A stretch of DNA of 64,000 nt, from contig NC_067207.1 in NCBI RefSeq assembly GCF_026262505.1, forward strand, positions 504,252-568,251, written 5' to 3'. The notes under the pieces are model-generated. The model saw nothing but the letters and a program-made list of their open reading frames with translations. It did no database searches and had not been told where the DNA came from. Every line of letters begins with the position of its first letter. Position 1 is the stretch's first letter. Shown here one piece after another: positions 36,201 through 49,637 of this stretch. A program made the translations under genes and the position numbers. This DNA is from Trichomonas vaginalis G3. Its lineage: Eukaryota; Parabasalia; Trichomonadida; Trichomonadidae.

Positions 36201-36240
36201 AGTAGAGGCCGAGCTTCCTTACATTACTCAGGGCGGCTTT
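29980..36240. other. Low-accuracy sequence joining inverted and direct units
   Basis: From about 29980 to 32860 an inverted unit continues recognisably (second TIR near 30905-30972, hairpin array near 31377-32806) but with single-base insertions and losses every few tens of bases. From 32860 to 35720 the sequence is hardly alignable; islands remain, such as GGAGTTTAACAAAATGCAG near 34068 (112-bp repeat) and a TTCCCTCCATTCAATAATAAA stretch near 34655 (AT spacer). From 35720 to 36240 the direct-orientation hairpin array returns with falling error. The pattern resembles raw long-read sequence left unpolished. Open frames in the core (for example 33091-33441, 33608-33909) are not credited as genes. 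Confidence 0.75.
31377..32806. repeat. Hairpin array, inverted, indel-ridden
   Basis: All major hairpins can be located, but arms carry scattered insertions and losses (for example GGGGCCGATATTTC near 31888). Pairing defects here are not evidence of decay given the surrounding error rate. Confidence 0.7.
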
Positions 36241-36667
36241 CTCAAATGCCGTCCTGATCTATGGCGGCAGGAGAGAAATCCGGCCCTGGGAAGCATGAAA
36301 TACGAAGATCTGGCCTTATAAGAGGCCAGAATCTGCAAATACTCCCTTCTCTACAGATTATGATCCAATGTAACACAGAAAGCCTAGAAGGAAGCCCTTT
36401 CTCAAGGTTAAGACTTCCTTCCTGGCTTTCTGATACTGGATGGAGTGGAGTTTGGCTTCCATTGCAACTCCTTCCAGGAAGATCAAATGATTACACAAAA
36501 GTCATGGCAATTGTATTCTAACACTATAAATACAATTGCCATGGCCTACAATTGCGAGTGCCTGCTGCTTCAGCAGAGATTTGCAGCAGACACTCGCAAT
36601 GTTAACCAAAATTCGTCTGAAAGTTAGAAGATGGGCTTTTTCTCAAGGTCAAAGTCCATTTCCTAAC
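34995..36667. repeat. Hairpin array, direct, 5' part unreadable
   Basis: Starts with AATGTTTTGATGGGAC at 34995. The stretch 35030-35720 is mostly garbled; recognisable modules resume at 35728 and are clean from about 36240. Confidence 0.65.
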
Positions 36668-37532
36668 CTTCTTATATTATTTATTATTAAAATAACCATT
36701 TTGACAGATTATTATTTTTTATCCCGGCATCATCAGCTTGTCATTCTAAGCTTATCATTTTCAGCTTATACTTATAAATTCTAAAACAGTGATTATTGAA
36801 TTCACGGAATAGAACACCACATTAAGAAATATTATTTACTAACTTTTTCAATAATTAAAAAATATCAATGATACTTAAGTGTCATCACATACAACACATT
36901 CTTATGATCATCATAATATATATTATAGAATATTGCATAATAATCCAAATTCAATTTCAATATTAAAGTGTACTATCCATTATCTCTTAACATCATAACA
37001 TACTCAACGAGTACTGATCATATGCTATTGATCAAGCCTTTAAAACAAACTACATATAAGATTGCTTTAAATTGACCAAAAAATTGAATACTTGCTTTAA
37101 ATTGACCGTTCAATTTAAAGTTCGTCCCAAAATACAAACTTCTCCAAAATGAAAAACTATACACTATTTTTTACATTTATCTATTTAAAATGTCAGTTTA
37201 TTACTTGACAAAACACAATATTTGGTAAATTTTTAAATTTGGTCAAAGCACCCAATGAGCTCATTTCGATTTTCTCCAAGGAGAAGAGGAGAAACTAATC
37301 AATTTTGAATATGTGGGGAAGACAGACTAATTCAATTTCTCCATGAAGATTGAGAAATGGAAAAGCTTTGGAGACGGATATTGCATTCTCTTAAAAATGT
37401 ATAGGGTATTCTTATTGACTTGCAATTTAATTGTTCACTGACAAAAATTTTCTTTTTATTTAAGTATCTGAATCAAATGCAAACATATCATTAAAAATAT
37501 CTTAAGATATTAATTAATGATGGCGTATTTTT

Positions 37533-37781
37533 TTACTTTTTTGATGGAACTAATCCTGCAGAAGCAGTTTTTACAAATGTAGAAAGATATGAAAAATTAT
37601 AAGTGATAATTTTTCCAGAATTTATTGAACAATTTTCATTAAATAAATGATTAAAAGTGTTAAAAAATGAGTTTATTGTTAGATTATTAAATATAACAAG
37701 TCCATTTGTTGAATTTGAATCAACATATGAATCTGAGATAGTCAAAGTGTAGCCTTCCCCTTTGTTCTGATTTTTGTTCAT
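37533..37781 (-). pseudogene. C-terminal fragment of surface-protein family, right-arm unit A
   Basis: Translates identically to 7165-7413; it is the intact counterpart of the interrupted copy at 511-758. Confidence 0.5.
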
Positions 37782-37795
37782 TTTTTAACATTATT

Positions 37796-38893
37796 ATGGC
37801 AAAAATATTTTACGGGCGTGACATTGTCCCAATTAAATTGTGTATCATTCAAATAATAATATTTTCAATAGGTTTGCTAAATTTTTTCCATATTTTTCTT
37901 ATATTCATGAAAGTGTTGATGAGTTCGAATATATTGAATCAATTGCATTCAACATATAACTTATTTTATCAAAAGCAGATTCATGACAGAATTTATTCAT
38001 TAGATCTATTAAAAGAGAAGATTGTTCTTATTGAAGGCCGTCTTAAATCAGAATCAGCAACATACACACAGAAATGCCATGAAGTCGACGAATTGAAGAA
38101 AACATTGTTGTCCGAAGTTGAAAAACAGAAGAAATTGATGGACAAATCGAAACATTCCGTTTATTTACGAACGGAATGTCGAAATCTTGAGAAAGGAATC
38201 CTTTTCCAACAAGGTCGTGTTCGTGCTCTTGAAGATGAACTTGAAACGCCGATGAATATCCACAGATGGCGTTTCTTAGAAGCATCGAATCCAGAACTTC
38301 TTAATCTCCTCAAGATGACACAAGAACTCCGAAACAAACTTATGGAACGTCTTTATCGAATCGACAAACTTAAAGTTCTTCGTGAAGAACGTCGTAAACT
38401 TCTTGTTCGCGAACAAAGGAAAGTTGGAAGTCAAACGAAAGATGACGGTGATGAAGAAATTAGAATTCTTGAAGAACAGCTCGAAATGAAGACGAAACAA
38501 CTTCAAGAGATCGAAACAGAGCTGTTTGATCGCTCAAGTAACATCGATGAACTTAAGAAGAGTGTTGAAGAAGTTCGTGGTGAACTCAATTACACTAAAT
38601 CATCATATTTCATGGAGAAGAAGAAAGTCCACGAGATGAGGTCATCAACACAGTCAAAAACAGAAGAAATAGCAGGAAACACAGCCAAGTTCATTGGCGG
38701 TGGATTCCCAGTCAGTTCAGTTCCTTCAACAGCACAATCTATCTCTGCAATCGAAGGGAACAAGATAAACAAAGCAATCGTAATTCCGAAAGTAACAAAT
38801 TCTCGTCCTTCGAAAGTTTTACCTAAAGGATGGAATCCATCACGACAAGCACTCAAACCTTTCTTACCAACTGTCTCCGAACTTCGTGCTTAA
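37796..38893 (+). CDS. CFAP58-like C-terminal fragment, right-arm unit A
   Basis: Intact 365-codon copy. It is the positional counterpart of the split copy at 773-1869 (offset about 37,023), which argues that the split there is an error. Confidence 0.8.
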   Translation: MAKIFYGRDIVPIKLCIIQIIIFSIGLLNFFHIFLIFMKVLMSSNILNQLHSTYNLFYQKQIHDRIYSLDLLKEKIVLIEGRLKSESATYTQKCHEVDELKKTLLSEVEKQKKLMDKSKHSVYLRTECRNLEKGILFQQGRVRALEDELETPMNIHRWRFLEASNPELLNLLKMTQELRNKLMERLYRIDKLKVLREERRKLLVREQRKVGSQTKDDGDEEIRILEEQLEMKTKQLQEIETELFDRSSNIDELKKSVEEVRGELNYTKSSYFMEKKKVHEMRSSTQSKTEEIAGNTAKFIGGGFPVSSVPSTAQSISAIEGNKINKAIVIPKVTNSRPSKVLPKGWNPSRQALKPFLPTVSELRA

Positions 38894-39278
38894 TTATTTC
38901 TATTTCTATATTGTTTTTTTTTATTTGTTATTTTATAAATTGTTTGATTTACTTTATTTAATATTAAGAATTCATTTGAAGTTAAAAAAATTTCATACAC
39001 TCTCAAAACTAATAAACGCCTATTTTTAAATCCTGCAAATCCAGATACAATGAAATTTCTATGCATTTATTGCTTGCGATGTTATTTTTCTTAATTAGTA
39101 TTTCACAATATCCAATTAGAAATGTATTGCTTCCTTTTGGTTTGTTTTCTCCTCATTTAAAAATTGAAAAATTAAAAGCAAAGTTTTTATAAAAAAGAAA
39201 AGATTTAACAGCTTAAATAATTTGTTTTGCCGTTGAACAGAATAACGACTTTTGTCGACATAATACTGCCATTTATAT

Positions 39279-40316
39279 CTATACTTTGCGTGAAAATAAT
39301 CCTGCAGTTGCAGTTTTTGCAAACTTTGAAAGAAAAATCGATTTAAGGGAGATTATTCTATGAGAAACTATTGAGCAGTTTTCATTAAATATATGAGTAA
39401 ACGTATTAAAATCGTAACCTTCTTTTATATTCTTAAATATAACAGTTCCTGATCCTGTGGTTGAATTAGAGTCAACATATGAATCTGAAATAGTCGAATT
39501 ATAACCATCTATATCTTGCCCAAACATGTATTTTGCAGTGTTATTTAAAAATATGCAGTGATCTAAATTAGTTTTGGATATACAATAAAATAGAACTTGG
39601 TTTTTATCTGCTCCACATTTATTTCCAATAATATTACAATACGAAACTGTATGAGTTAATGAATAATCTGAAGAGGAAAATAAAAGCGAAAAACTTTCAA
39701 TTTGAGCGTTTTCTCTAAATGTTGAAAAATTATATGTACCCGAATTTCCTAAAAGTCCAATAGTTATTGATGAATACATTTGTTGTTTGTGATGTTGTTA
39801 TTATCAAAACATATATCGCCAAAAGAAATACCAAATGTGTAACTTCCTTTTTCTTCATTTTCTCCACATTTAAGAACAGAAACTTCAATTGCATAGTTTT
39901 TATTAGAAAGGTATTGCTTAGCAGCTTGAGCAAATGCCATAGCTTGCTCTGCTATTGACGCATAATAACATGTTCGATGTTGGACGAACTCTCCATCTGC
40001 TTGGCAGTTATAATAAACAGACCCTCCACCATATTCTGTGGTGGAACTACAATTGGTAAATACTGTTTCTTCAAGTAATGTACACACTTTATTAGTTCTT
40101 TGAATGCAAATTGCGCCAGTTTCTTTGCATTCTTTATAGAAACAAAGTAAAACATAATAATTATTGATACTGCTATTATCAAATAATACGGTCCCATTTT
40201 GTATATAGTCACATTTATCTTTACTACCAAAATATTGATCCCAGCTGGACTTTTTTGCATTTTTCAAATTTAATATGTGCATTTAAATATGCCGAAGATT
40301 GATTAGGTTTAATCAT
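39279..40316 (-). pseudogene. Broken surface-protein gene, right-arm unit A
   Basis: As the reference at 8910-9947, with an Inr-like motif just upstream of the ATG at 40316. Confidence 0.5.
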
Positions 40317-41089
40317 CTAGTAATGAATATTATTCTTCTCTTTGTTCTGTATCATAAAGTTCATCACTGCAAGATTTGTCTGTATTTTGTCGCATAATAA
40401 AGTCGTAAAAATATTTTTACGGGTGTGAACTATCCAAAGAAAAAGAATTTCCAATTTAAACTGTGACATCGCTAATGATCGAAAAATTAACAATTTTAAT
40501 AAGGATCTAATTTGTAGAAATAACAACAAGAACCTCCAAAATCCAAAATACAAAGGGACGAACTTTAAATTGAATGGTCAATTTAAAGCAAGTATTCAAT
40601 TTTTTGGTCAATTTAAAGCAATGAATGAGAAAAACTTTGAGCTTAGGGCTAATGAAGGTTTTTACAACGTAGATAGATAGACAAATGTATATGTCATCAT
40701 TCCTATGAGTATGGTAGATTTCTATAAAAAGTGAGTGCAATATCACATTGCATTTCGAAACATGAGAGAAATAAGCATATATATACGTTATTACATATAT
40801 ATCTATATGCTATTCTATATTATTACAATGTTAAAATAAGAAAAGCTCTAAGAGTCTCATTTGAAATATAATCTATGTTATTTTTATATAACAATTATCA
40901 ATGAGAATGTAAATTATATTTGATTAGACGATAAATGATGAATAGACTTAATTATTTATGATTAGACATGTGTGAATAGAAAAATTTGTTAACATTTATG
41001 AAGATAATGTGTTTTGATTGAGATTACATTTGTGCTTAGTGGGATATTGCTATTATATTGCATTTATATGTGTAAATTAGGAAAACTCG

Positions 41090-41643
41090 CACTTTTTCAC
41101 TTGAATGTGATTCATTGAATTTTAATTCAAGAAAGGAGTTTACAAATGCAGAGTATTGTTCCTTTACCCTGCATTTGTAAACTCCTTTCTCGAATAGCTT
41201 GCACTTTTTCACTTGAATGTGATTCATTGAATTTCAATTCAAGAAAGGAGTTTACAAATGCAGAGTATTGTTCCTTTACCCTGCATTTGTAAACTCCTTT
41301 CTCGAATAGCTTGCACTTTTTCACTTGAATGTGATTCATTGAATTTCAATTCAAGAAAGGAGTTTACAAATGCAGAGTATTGTTCCTTTACCCTGCATTT
41401 GTAAACTCCTTTCTCGAATAGCTTGCACTTTTTCACTTGAATGTGATTCATTGAATTTCAATTCAAGAAAGGAGTTTACAAATGCAGAGTATTGTTCCTT
41501 TACCCTGCATTTGTAAACTCCTTTCTCGAATAGCTTGCACTTTTTCACTTGAATGTGATTCATTGAATTTCAATTCAAGAAAGGAGTTTACAAATGCAGA
41601 GTATTGTTCCTTTACCCTGCATTTGTAAACTCCTTTCTTGAAT
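41090..41643. repeat. 112-bp tandem repeat, 5 copies
   Basis: Same five-copy arrangement as 4065-4618, with the TTTTAATTC variant in the first copy. Confidence 0.95.
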
Positions 41644-41939
41644 ATCTTCATTTCTTTTAATTATAAAGATCACATTCTGTATAAAACTCCTCAAATATCC
41701 TCAATTTCCCATTACAATAATAAATAACCATTTTCTATATTTCTTAAATTTCTCTAATCCTTAATTTTCTTATCAAATTTGTTATTTTTTCAATAATTTT
41801 TAAAATTTTCTAATATTTTTTGGAAATTTTTATTTAATTTTGTGAGAAATTTATTCAATTCTTATTATATAATAATTATTCAAAAATATTGTTGTAATTT
41901 TTCAGTGATTACGATAATTTTTAATTCAATTTTTAATCG

Positions 41940-43321
41940 AATGTTTTGATGGGACGAGCTTACTGAGCATTGGCTCATCCCATCAAAACATTCCATTCAA
42001 AACTCTGGCCTTCATCGAGGCCAGAGCTCACAATTCATCTCCTCAGAGCCAAGTTCCTCGACGGTCGTCCTCATTAGGCACGATCCGAGAGGAACTTGGC
42101 TCTTCATTAAAATCACAAGCTCTGGCCATTGCTAAGGCCAGAGCTTCGCAAACCATCCTCGGGCCGGTTTCCTCAAAGACCGCCCTGATTCAGGGCGGCC
42201 GGAGAGGAATCCAGCTCCGAGAGAGTGCCCATACGAAGCTCTGGCCTTAGCAGTGGCCAGGGCTTTCAAAAACAATCCTCAGGGCCGAGTTTTGCGATGA
42301 TCGTCGATCATGTCGACAGTCTCGCAAGAACTCGGCCCTGAAAGACATACAGATACATGCTCTGGCCCCAGCAAAGACCAGGGCTTCGTTTTAAATACCC
42401 AGGGCCGGCTTTCTCAAATGCAGCCCTTATCCCGGGCGGCAGGAGCGGAATCCGGCCTTGGGATACTTACCAAACGAAGCTCTGACCCTAGCAAAGGCCA
42501 GAGCCTACAAATGCAATCCTCAGGGCCGATTTTGAGGGAGATCGTCCACATCATTGACGATCTCCTCTCATTTCGGCCCTGAAAGAAAGAAATACACAGG
42601 CCCTGACCATAGCAAAGGCCAGGGCTTCGCTTTAAATCCATAGGGCCGGCTTTCTCAAATGCCGCCCTTATCCCAGGCGGCAGGAGCGAAAACCGGCCAT
42701 GGGAATCCTACAATACCAAGCCCTGGCTCCTACTGAGGCCAGAGCCTGCAAAATTCATCCTCAGGGCCGAGTTTTGCGATGATCATCCACATGATAGACA
42801 TTCTCGCAGAAACTCGGCCCTGAAAGACGTAATATCACAGTCTCTGGCCTCAGTAGAGGCCAGAGCCTCGCTTACATTACTCAGGGCCGGCTTTCTCAAA
42901 TGCCGTCCTGATCTATGGCGGCAGGAGAGAAATCCGGCCCTGGGAAGCATGAAATACGAAGATCTGGCCTTATAAGAGGCCAGAATCTGCAAATACTCCC
43001 TTCTCTACAGATTATGATCCAATGTAACACAGAAAGCCTAGAAGGAAGCCCTTTCTCAAGGTTAAGACTTCCTTCCTGGCTTTCTGATACTGGATGGAGT
43101 GGAGTTTGGCTTCCATTGCAACTCCTTCCAGGAAGATCAAATGATTACACAAAAGTCATGGCAATTGTATTCTAACACTATAAATACAATTGCCATGGCC
43201 TACAATTGCGAGTGCCTGCTGCTTCAGCAGAGATTTGCAGCAGACACTCGCAATGTTAACCAAAATTCGTCTGAAAGTTAGAAGATGGGCTTTTTCTCAA
43301 GGTCAAAGTCCATTTCCTAAC
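41940..43321. repeat. Hairpin array, right-arm unit A
   Basis: Complete, with the three-G variant (CTCGGGCCGG) near 42157. Confidence 0.9.
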
Positions 43322-44184
43322 CTTCTTATATTATTTATTATTAAAATAACCATTTTGACAGATTATTATTTTTTATCCCGGCATCATCAGCTTGTCATTC
43401 TAAGCTTATCATTTTCAGCTTATACTTATAAATTCTAAAACAGTGATTATTGAATTCACGGAATAGAACACCACATTAAGAAATATTATTTACTAACTTT
43501 TTCAATAATTAAAAAATATCAATGATACTTAAGTGTCATCACATACAACACATTCTTATGATCATCATAATATATTTATAGAATATTGCATAATAATCCA
43601 AATTCAATTTCAATATTAAAGTGTACTATCCATTATCTCTTAACATCATAACATACTCAACGAGTACTGATCATATGCTATTGATCAAGCCTTTAAAACA
43701 AACTACATATAAGATTGCTTTAAATTGACCAAAAAATTGAATACTTGCTTTAAATTGACCGTTCAATTTAAAGTTCGTCCCAAAATACAAACTTCTCCAA
43801 AATGAAAAACTATACACTATTTTTTACATTTATCTATTTAAAATGTCAGTTTATTACTTGACAAAACACAATATTTGGTAAATTTTTAAATTTGGTCAAA
43901 GCACCCAATGAGCTCATTTCGATTTTCTCCAAGGAGAAGAGGAGAAACTAATCAATTTTGAATATGTGGGGAAGACAGACTAATTCAATTTCTCCATGAA
44001 GATTGAGAAATGGAAAAGCTTTGGAGACGGATATTGCATTCTCTTAAAAATGTATAGGGTATTCTTATTGACTTGCAATTTAATTGTTCACTGACAAAAA
44101 TTTTTTTTTATTTAAGTATCTGAATCAAATGCAAACATATCATTAAAAATATCTTAAGATATTAATTAATGATGGCGTATTTTT

Positions 44185-44433
44185 TTACTTTTTTGATGGA
44201 ACTAATCCTGCAGAAGCAGTTTTTACAAATGTAGAAAGATATGAAAAATTATAAGTGATAATTTTTCCAGAATTTATTGAACAATTTTCATTAAATAAAT
44301 GATTAAAAGTGTTAAAAAATGAGTTTATTGTTAGATTATTAAATATAACAAGTCCATTTGTTGAATTTGAATCAACATATGAATCTGAGATAGTCAAAGT
44401 GTAGCCTTCCCCTTTGTTCTGATTTTTGTTCAT
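44185..44433 (-). pseudogene. C-terminal fragment of surface-protein family, right-arm unit B
   Basis: Translates identically to 7165-7413. Confidence 0.5.
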
Positions 44434-44447
44434 TTTTTAACATTATT

Positions 44448-45545
44448 ATGGCAAAAATATTTTACGGGCGTGACATTGTCCCAATTAAATTGTGTATCAT
44501 TCAAATAATAATATTTTCAATAGGTTTGCTAAATTTTTTCCATATTTTTCTTATATTCATGAAAGTGTTGATGAGTTCGAATATATTGAATCAATTGCAT
44601 TCAACATATAACTTATTTTATCAAAAGCAGATTCATGACAGAATTTATTCATTAGATCTATTAAAAGAGAAGATTGTTCTTATTGAAGGCCGTCTTAAAT
44701 CAGAATCAGCAACATACACACAGAAATGCCATGAAGTCGACGAATTGAAGAAAACATTGTTGTCCGAAGTTGAAAAACAGAAGAAATTGATGGACAAATC
44801 GAAACATTCCGTTTATTTACGAACGGAATGTCGAAATCTTGAGAAAGGAATCCTTTTCCAACAAGGTCGTGTTCGTGCTCTTGAAGATGAACTTGAAACG
44901 CCGATGAATATCCACAGATGGCGTTTCTTAGAAGCATCGAATCCAGAACTTCTTAATCTCCTCAAGATGACACAAGAACTCCGAAACAAACTTATGGAAC
45001 GTCTTTATCGAATCGACAAACTTAAAGTTCTTCGTGAAGAACGTCGTAAACTTCTTGTTCGCGAACAAAGGAAAGTTGGAAGTCAAACGAAAGATGACGG
45101 TGATGAAGAAATTAGAATTCTTGAAGAACAGCTCGAAATGAAGACGAAACAACTTCAAGAGATCGAAACAGAGCTGTTTGATCGCTCAAGTAACATCGAT
45201 GAACTTAAGAAGAGTGTTGAAGAAGTTCGTGGTGAACTCAATTACACTAAATCATCATATTTCATGGAGAAGAAGAAAGTCCACGAGATGAGGTCATCAA
45301 CACAGTCAAAAACAGAAGAAATAGCAGGAAACACAGCCAAGTTCATTGGCGGTGGATTCCCAGTCAGTTCAGTTCCTTCAACAGCACAATCTATCTCTGC
45401 AATCGAAGGGAACAAGATAAACAAAGCAATCGTAATTCCGAAAGTAACAAATTCTCGTCCTTCGAAAGTTTTACCTAAAGGATGGAATCCATCACGACAA
45501 GCACTCAAACCTTTCTTACCAACTGTCTCCGAACTTCGTGCTTAA
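44448..45545 (+). CDS. CFAP58-like C-terminal fragment, right-arm unit B
   Basis: Intact 365-codon copy. Confidence 0.8.
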   Translation: MAKIFYGRDIVPIKLCIIQIIIFSIGLLNFFHIFLIFMKVLMSSNILNQLHSTYNLFYQKQIHDRIYSLDLLKEKIVLIEGRLKSESATYTQKCHEVDELKKTLLSEVEKQKKLMDKSKHSVYLRTECRNLEKGILFQQGRVRALEDELETPMNIHRWRFLEASNPELLNLLKMTQELRNKLMERLYRIDKLKVLREERRKLLVREQRKVGSQTKDDGDEEIRILEEQLEMKTKQLQEIETELFDRSSNIDELKKSVEEVRGELNYTKSSYFMEKKKVHEMRSSTQSKTEEIAGNTAKFIGGGFPVSSVPSTAQSISAIEGNKINKAIVIPKVTNSRPSKVLPKGWNPSRQALKPFLPTVSELRA

Positions 45546-45929
45546 TTATTTCTATTTCTATATTGTTTTTTTTTATTTGTTATTTTATAAATTGTTTGAT
45601 TTACTTTATTTAATATTAAGAATTCATTTGAAGTTAAAAAAATTTCATACACTCTCAAAACTAATAAACGCCTATTTTTAAATCCTGCAAATCCAGATAC
45701 AATGAAATTTCTATGCATTTATTGCTTGCGATGTTATTTTTCTTAATTAGTATTTCACAATATCCAATTAGAAATGTATTGCTTCCTTTTGGTTTGTTTT
45801 CTCCTCATTTAAAAATTGAAAAATTAAAAGCAAAGTTTTTATAAAAAGAAAAGATTTAACAGCTTAAATAATTTGTTTTGCCGTTGAACAGAATAACGAC
45901 TTTTGTCGACATAATACTGCCATTTATAT

Positions 45930-46967
45930 CTATACTTTGCGTGAAAATAATCCTGCAGTTGCAGTTTTTGCAAACTTTGAAAGAAAAATCGATTTAAGGG
46001 AGATTATTCTATGAGAAACTATTGAGCAGTTTTCATTAAATATATGAGTAAACGTATTAAAATCGTAACCTTCTTTTATATTCTTAAATATAACAGTTCC
46101 TGATCCTGTGGTTGAATTAGAGTCAACATATGAATCTGAAATAGTCGAATTATAACCATCTATATCTTGCCCAAACATGTATTTTGCAGTGTTATTTAAA
46201 AATATGCAGTGATCTAAATTAGTTTTGGATATACAATAAAATAGAACTTGGTTTTTATCTGCTCCACATTTATTTCCAATAATATTACAATACGAAACTG
46301 TATGAGTTAATGAATAATCTGAAGAGGAAAATAAAAGCGAAAAACTTTCAATTTGAGCGTTTTCTCTAAATGTTGAAAAATTATATGTACCCGAATTTCC
46401 TAAAAGTCCAATAGTTATTGATGAATACATTTGTTGTTTGTGATGTTGTTATTATCAAAACATATATCGCCAAAAGAAATACCAAATGTGTAACTTCCTT
46501 TTTCTTCATTTTCTCCACATTTAAGAACAGAAACTTCAATTGCATAGTTTTTATTAGAAAGGTATTGCTTAGCAGCTTGAGCAAATGCCATAGCTTGCTC
46601 TGCTATTGACGCATAATAACATGTTCGATGTTGGACGAACTCTCCATCTGCTTGGCAGTTATAATAAACAGACCCTCCACCATATTCTGTGGTGGAACTA
46701 CAATTGGTAAATACTGTTTCTTCAAGTAATGTACACACTTTATTAGTTCTTTGAATGCAAATTGCGCCAGTTTCTTTGCATTCTTTATAGAAACAAAGTA
46801 AAACATAATAATTATTGATACTGCTATTATCAAATAATACGGTCCCATTTTGTATATAGTCACATTTATCTTTACTACCAAAATATTGATCCCAGCTGGA
46901 CTTTTTTGCATTTTTCAAATTTAATATGTGCATTTAAATATGCCGAAGATTGATTAGGTTTAATCAT
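45930..46967 (-). pseudogene. Broken surface-protein gene, right-arm unit B
   Basis: As the reference. A five-A run near 45843 matches only unit 2 (near 8823), supporting collinearity of the first contig with this arm. Confidence 0.5.
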
Positions 46968-47740
46968 CTAGTAATGAATATTATTCTTCTCTTTGTTCTG
47001 TATCATAAAGTTCATCACTGCAAGATTTGTCTGTATTTTGTCGCATAATAAAGTCGTAAAAATATTTTTACGGGTGTGAACTATCCAAAGAAAAAGAATT
47101 TCCAATTTAAACTGTGACATCGCTAATGATCGAAAAATTAACAATTTTAATAAGGATCTAATTTGTAGAAATAACAACAAGAACCTCCAAAATCCAAAAT
47201 ACAAAGGGACGAACTTTAAATTGAATGGTCAATTTAAAGCAAGTATTCAATTTTTTGGTCAATTTAAAGCAATGAATGAGAAAAACTTTGAGCTTAGGGC
47301 TAATGAAGGTTTTTACAACGTAGATAGATAGACAAATGTATATGTCATCATTCCTATGAGTATGGTAGATTTCTATAAAAAGTGAGTGCAATATCACATT
47401 GCATTTCGAAACATGAGAGAAATAAGCATATATATACGTTATTACATATATATCTATATGCTATTCTATATTATTACAATGTTAAAATAAGAAAAGCTCT
47501 AAGAGTCTCATTTGAAATATAATCTATGTTATTTTTATATAACAATTATCAATGAGAATGTAAATTATATTTGATTAGACGATAAATGATGAATAGACTT
47601 AATTATTTATGATTAGACATGTGTGAATAGAAAAATTTGTTAACATTTATGAAGATAATGTGTTTTGATTGAGATTACATTTGTGCTTAGTGGGATATTG
47701 CTATTATATTGCATTTATATGTGTAAATTAGGAAAACTCG

Positions 47741-47958
47741 CACTTTTTCACTTGAATGTGATTCATTGAATTTTAATTCAAGAAAGGAGTTTACAAATGC
47801 AGAGTATTGTTCCTTTACCCTGCATTTGTAAACTCCTTTCTCGAATAGCTTGCACTTTTTCACTTGAATGTGATTCATTGAATTTCAATTCAAGAAAGGA
47901 GTTTACAAATGCAGAGTATTGTTCCTTTACCCTGCATTTGTAAACTCCTTTCTTGAAT
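47741..47958. repeat. 112-bp tandem repeat, 2 copies
   Basis: Two copies as in unit 2. Confidence 0.95.
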
Positions 47959-48256
47959 ATCTTCATTTCTTTTAATTATAAAGATCACATTCTGTATAAA
48001 ACTCCTCAAATATCCTCAATTTCCCATTACAATAATAAATAACCATTTTCTATATTTCTTAAATTTCTCTAATCCTTAATTTTCTTATCAAATTTGTTAT
48101 TTTTTCAATAATTTTTAAAATTTTCTAATATTTTTTGGAAATTTTTATTTAATTTTGTGAGAAATTTATTCAATTCTTATTATATAATAATATTATTCAA
48201 AAATATTGTTGTAATTTTTCAGTGATTACGATAATTTTTAATTCAATTTTTAATCG

Positions 48257-49637
48257 AATGTTTTGATGGGACGAGCTTACTGAGCATTGGCTCATCCCAT
48301 CAAAACATTCCATTCAAAACTCTGGCCTTCATCGAGGCCAGAGCTCACAATTCATCTCCTCAGAGCCAAGTTCCTCGACGGTCGTCCTCATTAGGCACGA
48401 TCCGAGAGGAACTTGGCTCTTCATTAAAATCACAAGCTCTGGCCATTGCTAAGGCCAGAGCTTCGCAAACCATCCTCGGGGCCGGTTTCCTCAAAGACCG
48501 CCCTGATTCAGGGCGGCCGGAGAGGAATCCAGCTCCGAGAGAGTGCCCATACGAAGCTCTGGCCTTAGCAGTGGCCAGGGCTTTCAAAAACAATCCTCAG
48601 GGCCGAGTTTTGCGATGATCGTCGATCATGTCGACAGTCTCGCAAGAACTCGGCCCTGAAAGACATACAGATACATGCTCTGGCCCCAGCAAAGACCAGG
48701 GCTTCGTTTTAAATACCCAGGGCCGGCTTTCTCAAATGCAGCCCTTATCCCGGGCGGCAGGAGCGGAATCCGGCCTTGGGATACTTACCAAACGAAGCTC
48801 TGACCCTAGCAAAGGCCAGAGCCTACAAATGCAATCCTCAGGGCCGATTTTGAGGGAGATCGTCCACATCATTGACGATCTCCTCTCATTTCGGCCCTGA
48901 AAGAAAGAAATACACAGGCCTGACCATAGCAAAGGCCAGGGCTTCGCTTTAAATCCATAGGGCCGGCTTTCTCAAATGCCGCCCTTATCCCAGGCGGCAG
49001 GAGCGAAAACCGGCCATGGAATCCTACAATACCAAGCCCTGGCTCCTACTGAGGCCAGAGCCTGCAAAATTCATCCTCAGGGCCGAGTTTTGCGATGATC
49101 ATCCACATGATAGACATTCTCGCAGAAACTCGGCCCTGAAAGACGTAATATCACAGTCTCTGGCCTCAGTAGAGGCCAGAGCCTCGCTTACATTACTCAG
49201 GGCCGGCTTTCTCAAATGCCGTCCTGATCTATGGCGGCAGGAGAGAAATCCGGCCCTGGGAAGCATGAAATACGAAGATCTGGCCTTATAAGAGGCCAGA
49301 ATCTGCAAATACTCCCTTCTCTACAGATTATGATCCAATGTAACACAGAAAGCCTAGAAGGAAGCCCTTTCTCAAGGTTAAGACTTCCTTCCTGGCTTTC
49401 TGATACTGGATGGAGTGGAGTTTGGCTTCCATTGCAACTCCTTCCAGGAAGATCAAATGATTACACAAAAGTCATGGCAATTGTATTCTAACACTATAAA
49501 TACAATTGCCATGGCCTACAATTGCGAGTGCCTGCTGCTTCAGCAGAGATTTGCAGCAGACACTCGCAATGTTAACCAAAATTCGTCTGAAAGTTAGAAG
49601 ATGGGCTTTTTCTCAAGGTCAAAGTCCATTTCCTAAC
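48257..49637. repeat. Hairpin array, right-arm unit B
   Basis: Complete, with two private single-base losses (CACAGGCCTGACC near 48915, GGCCATGGAATCC near 49012). Confidence 0.9.

Larger units (their letters stand above)
37061..40622. mobile_element. TIR-bounded segment, right-arm unit A
   Basis: TIRs at 37061-37128 and 40555-40622. Confidence 0.5.
43714..47273. mobile_element. TIR-bounded segment, right-arm unit B
   Basis: Outer TIR ends at 43714 and 47273. Confidence 0.5.
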
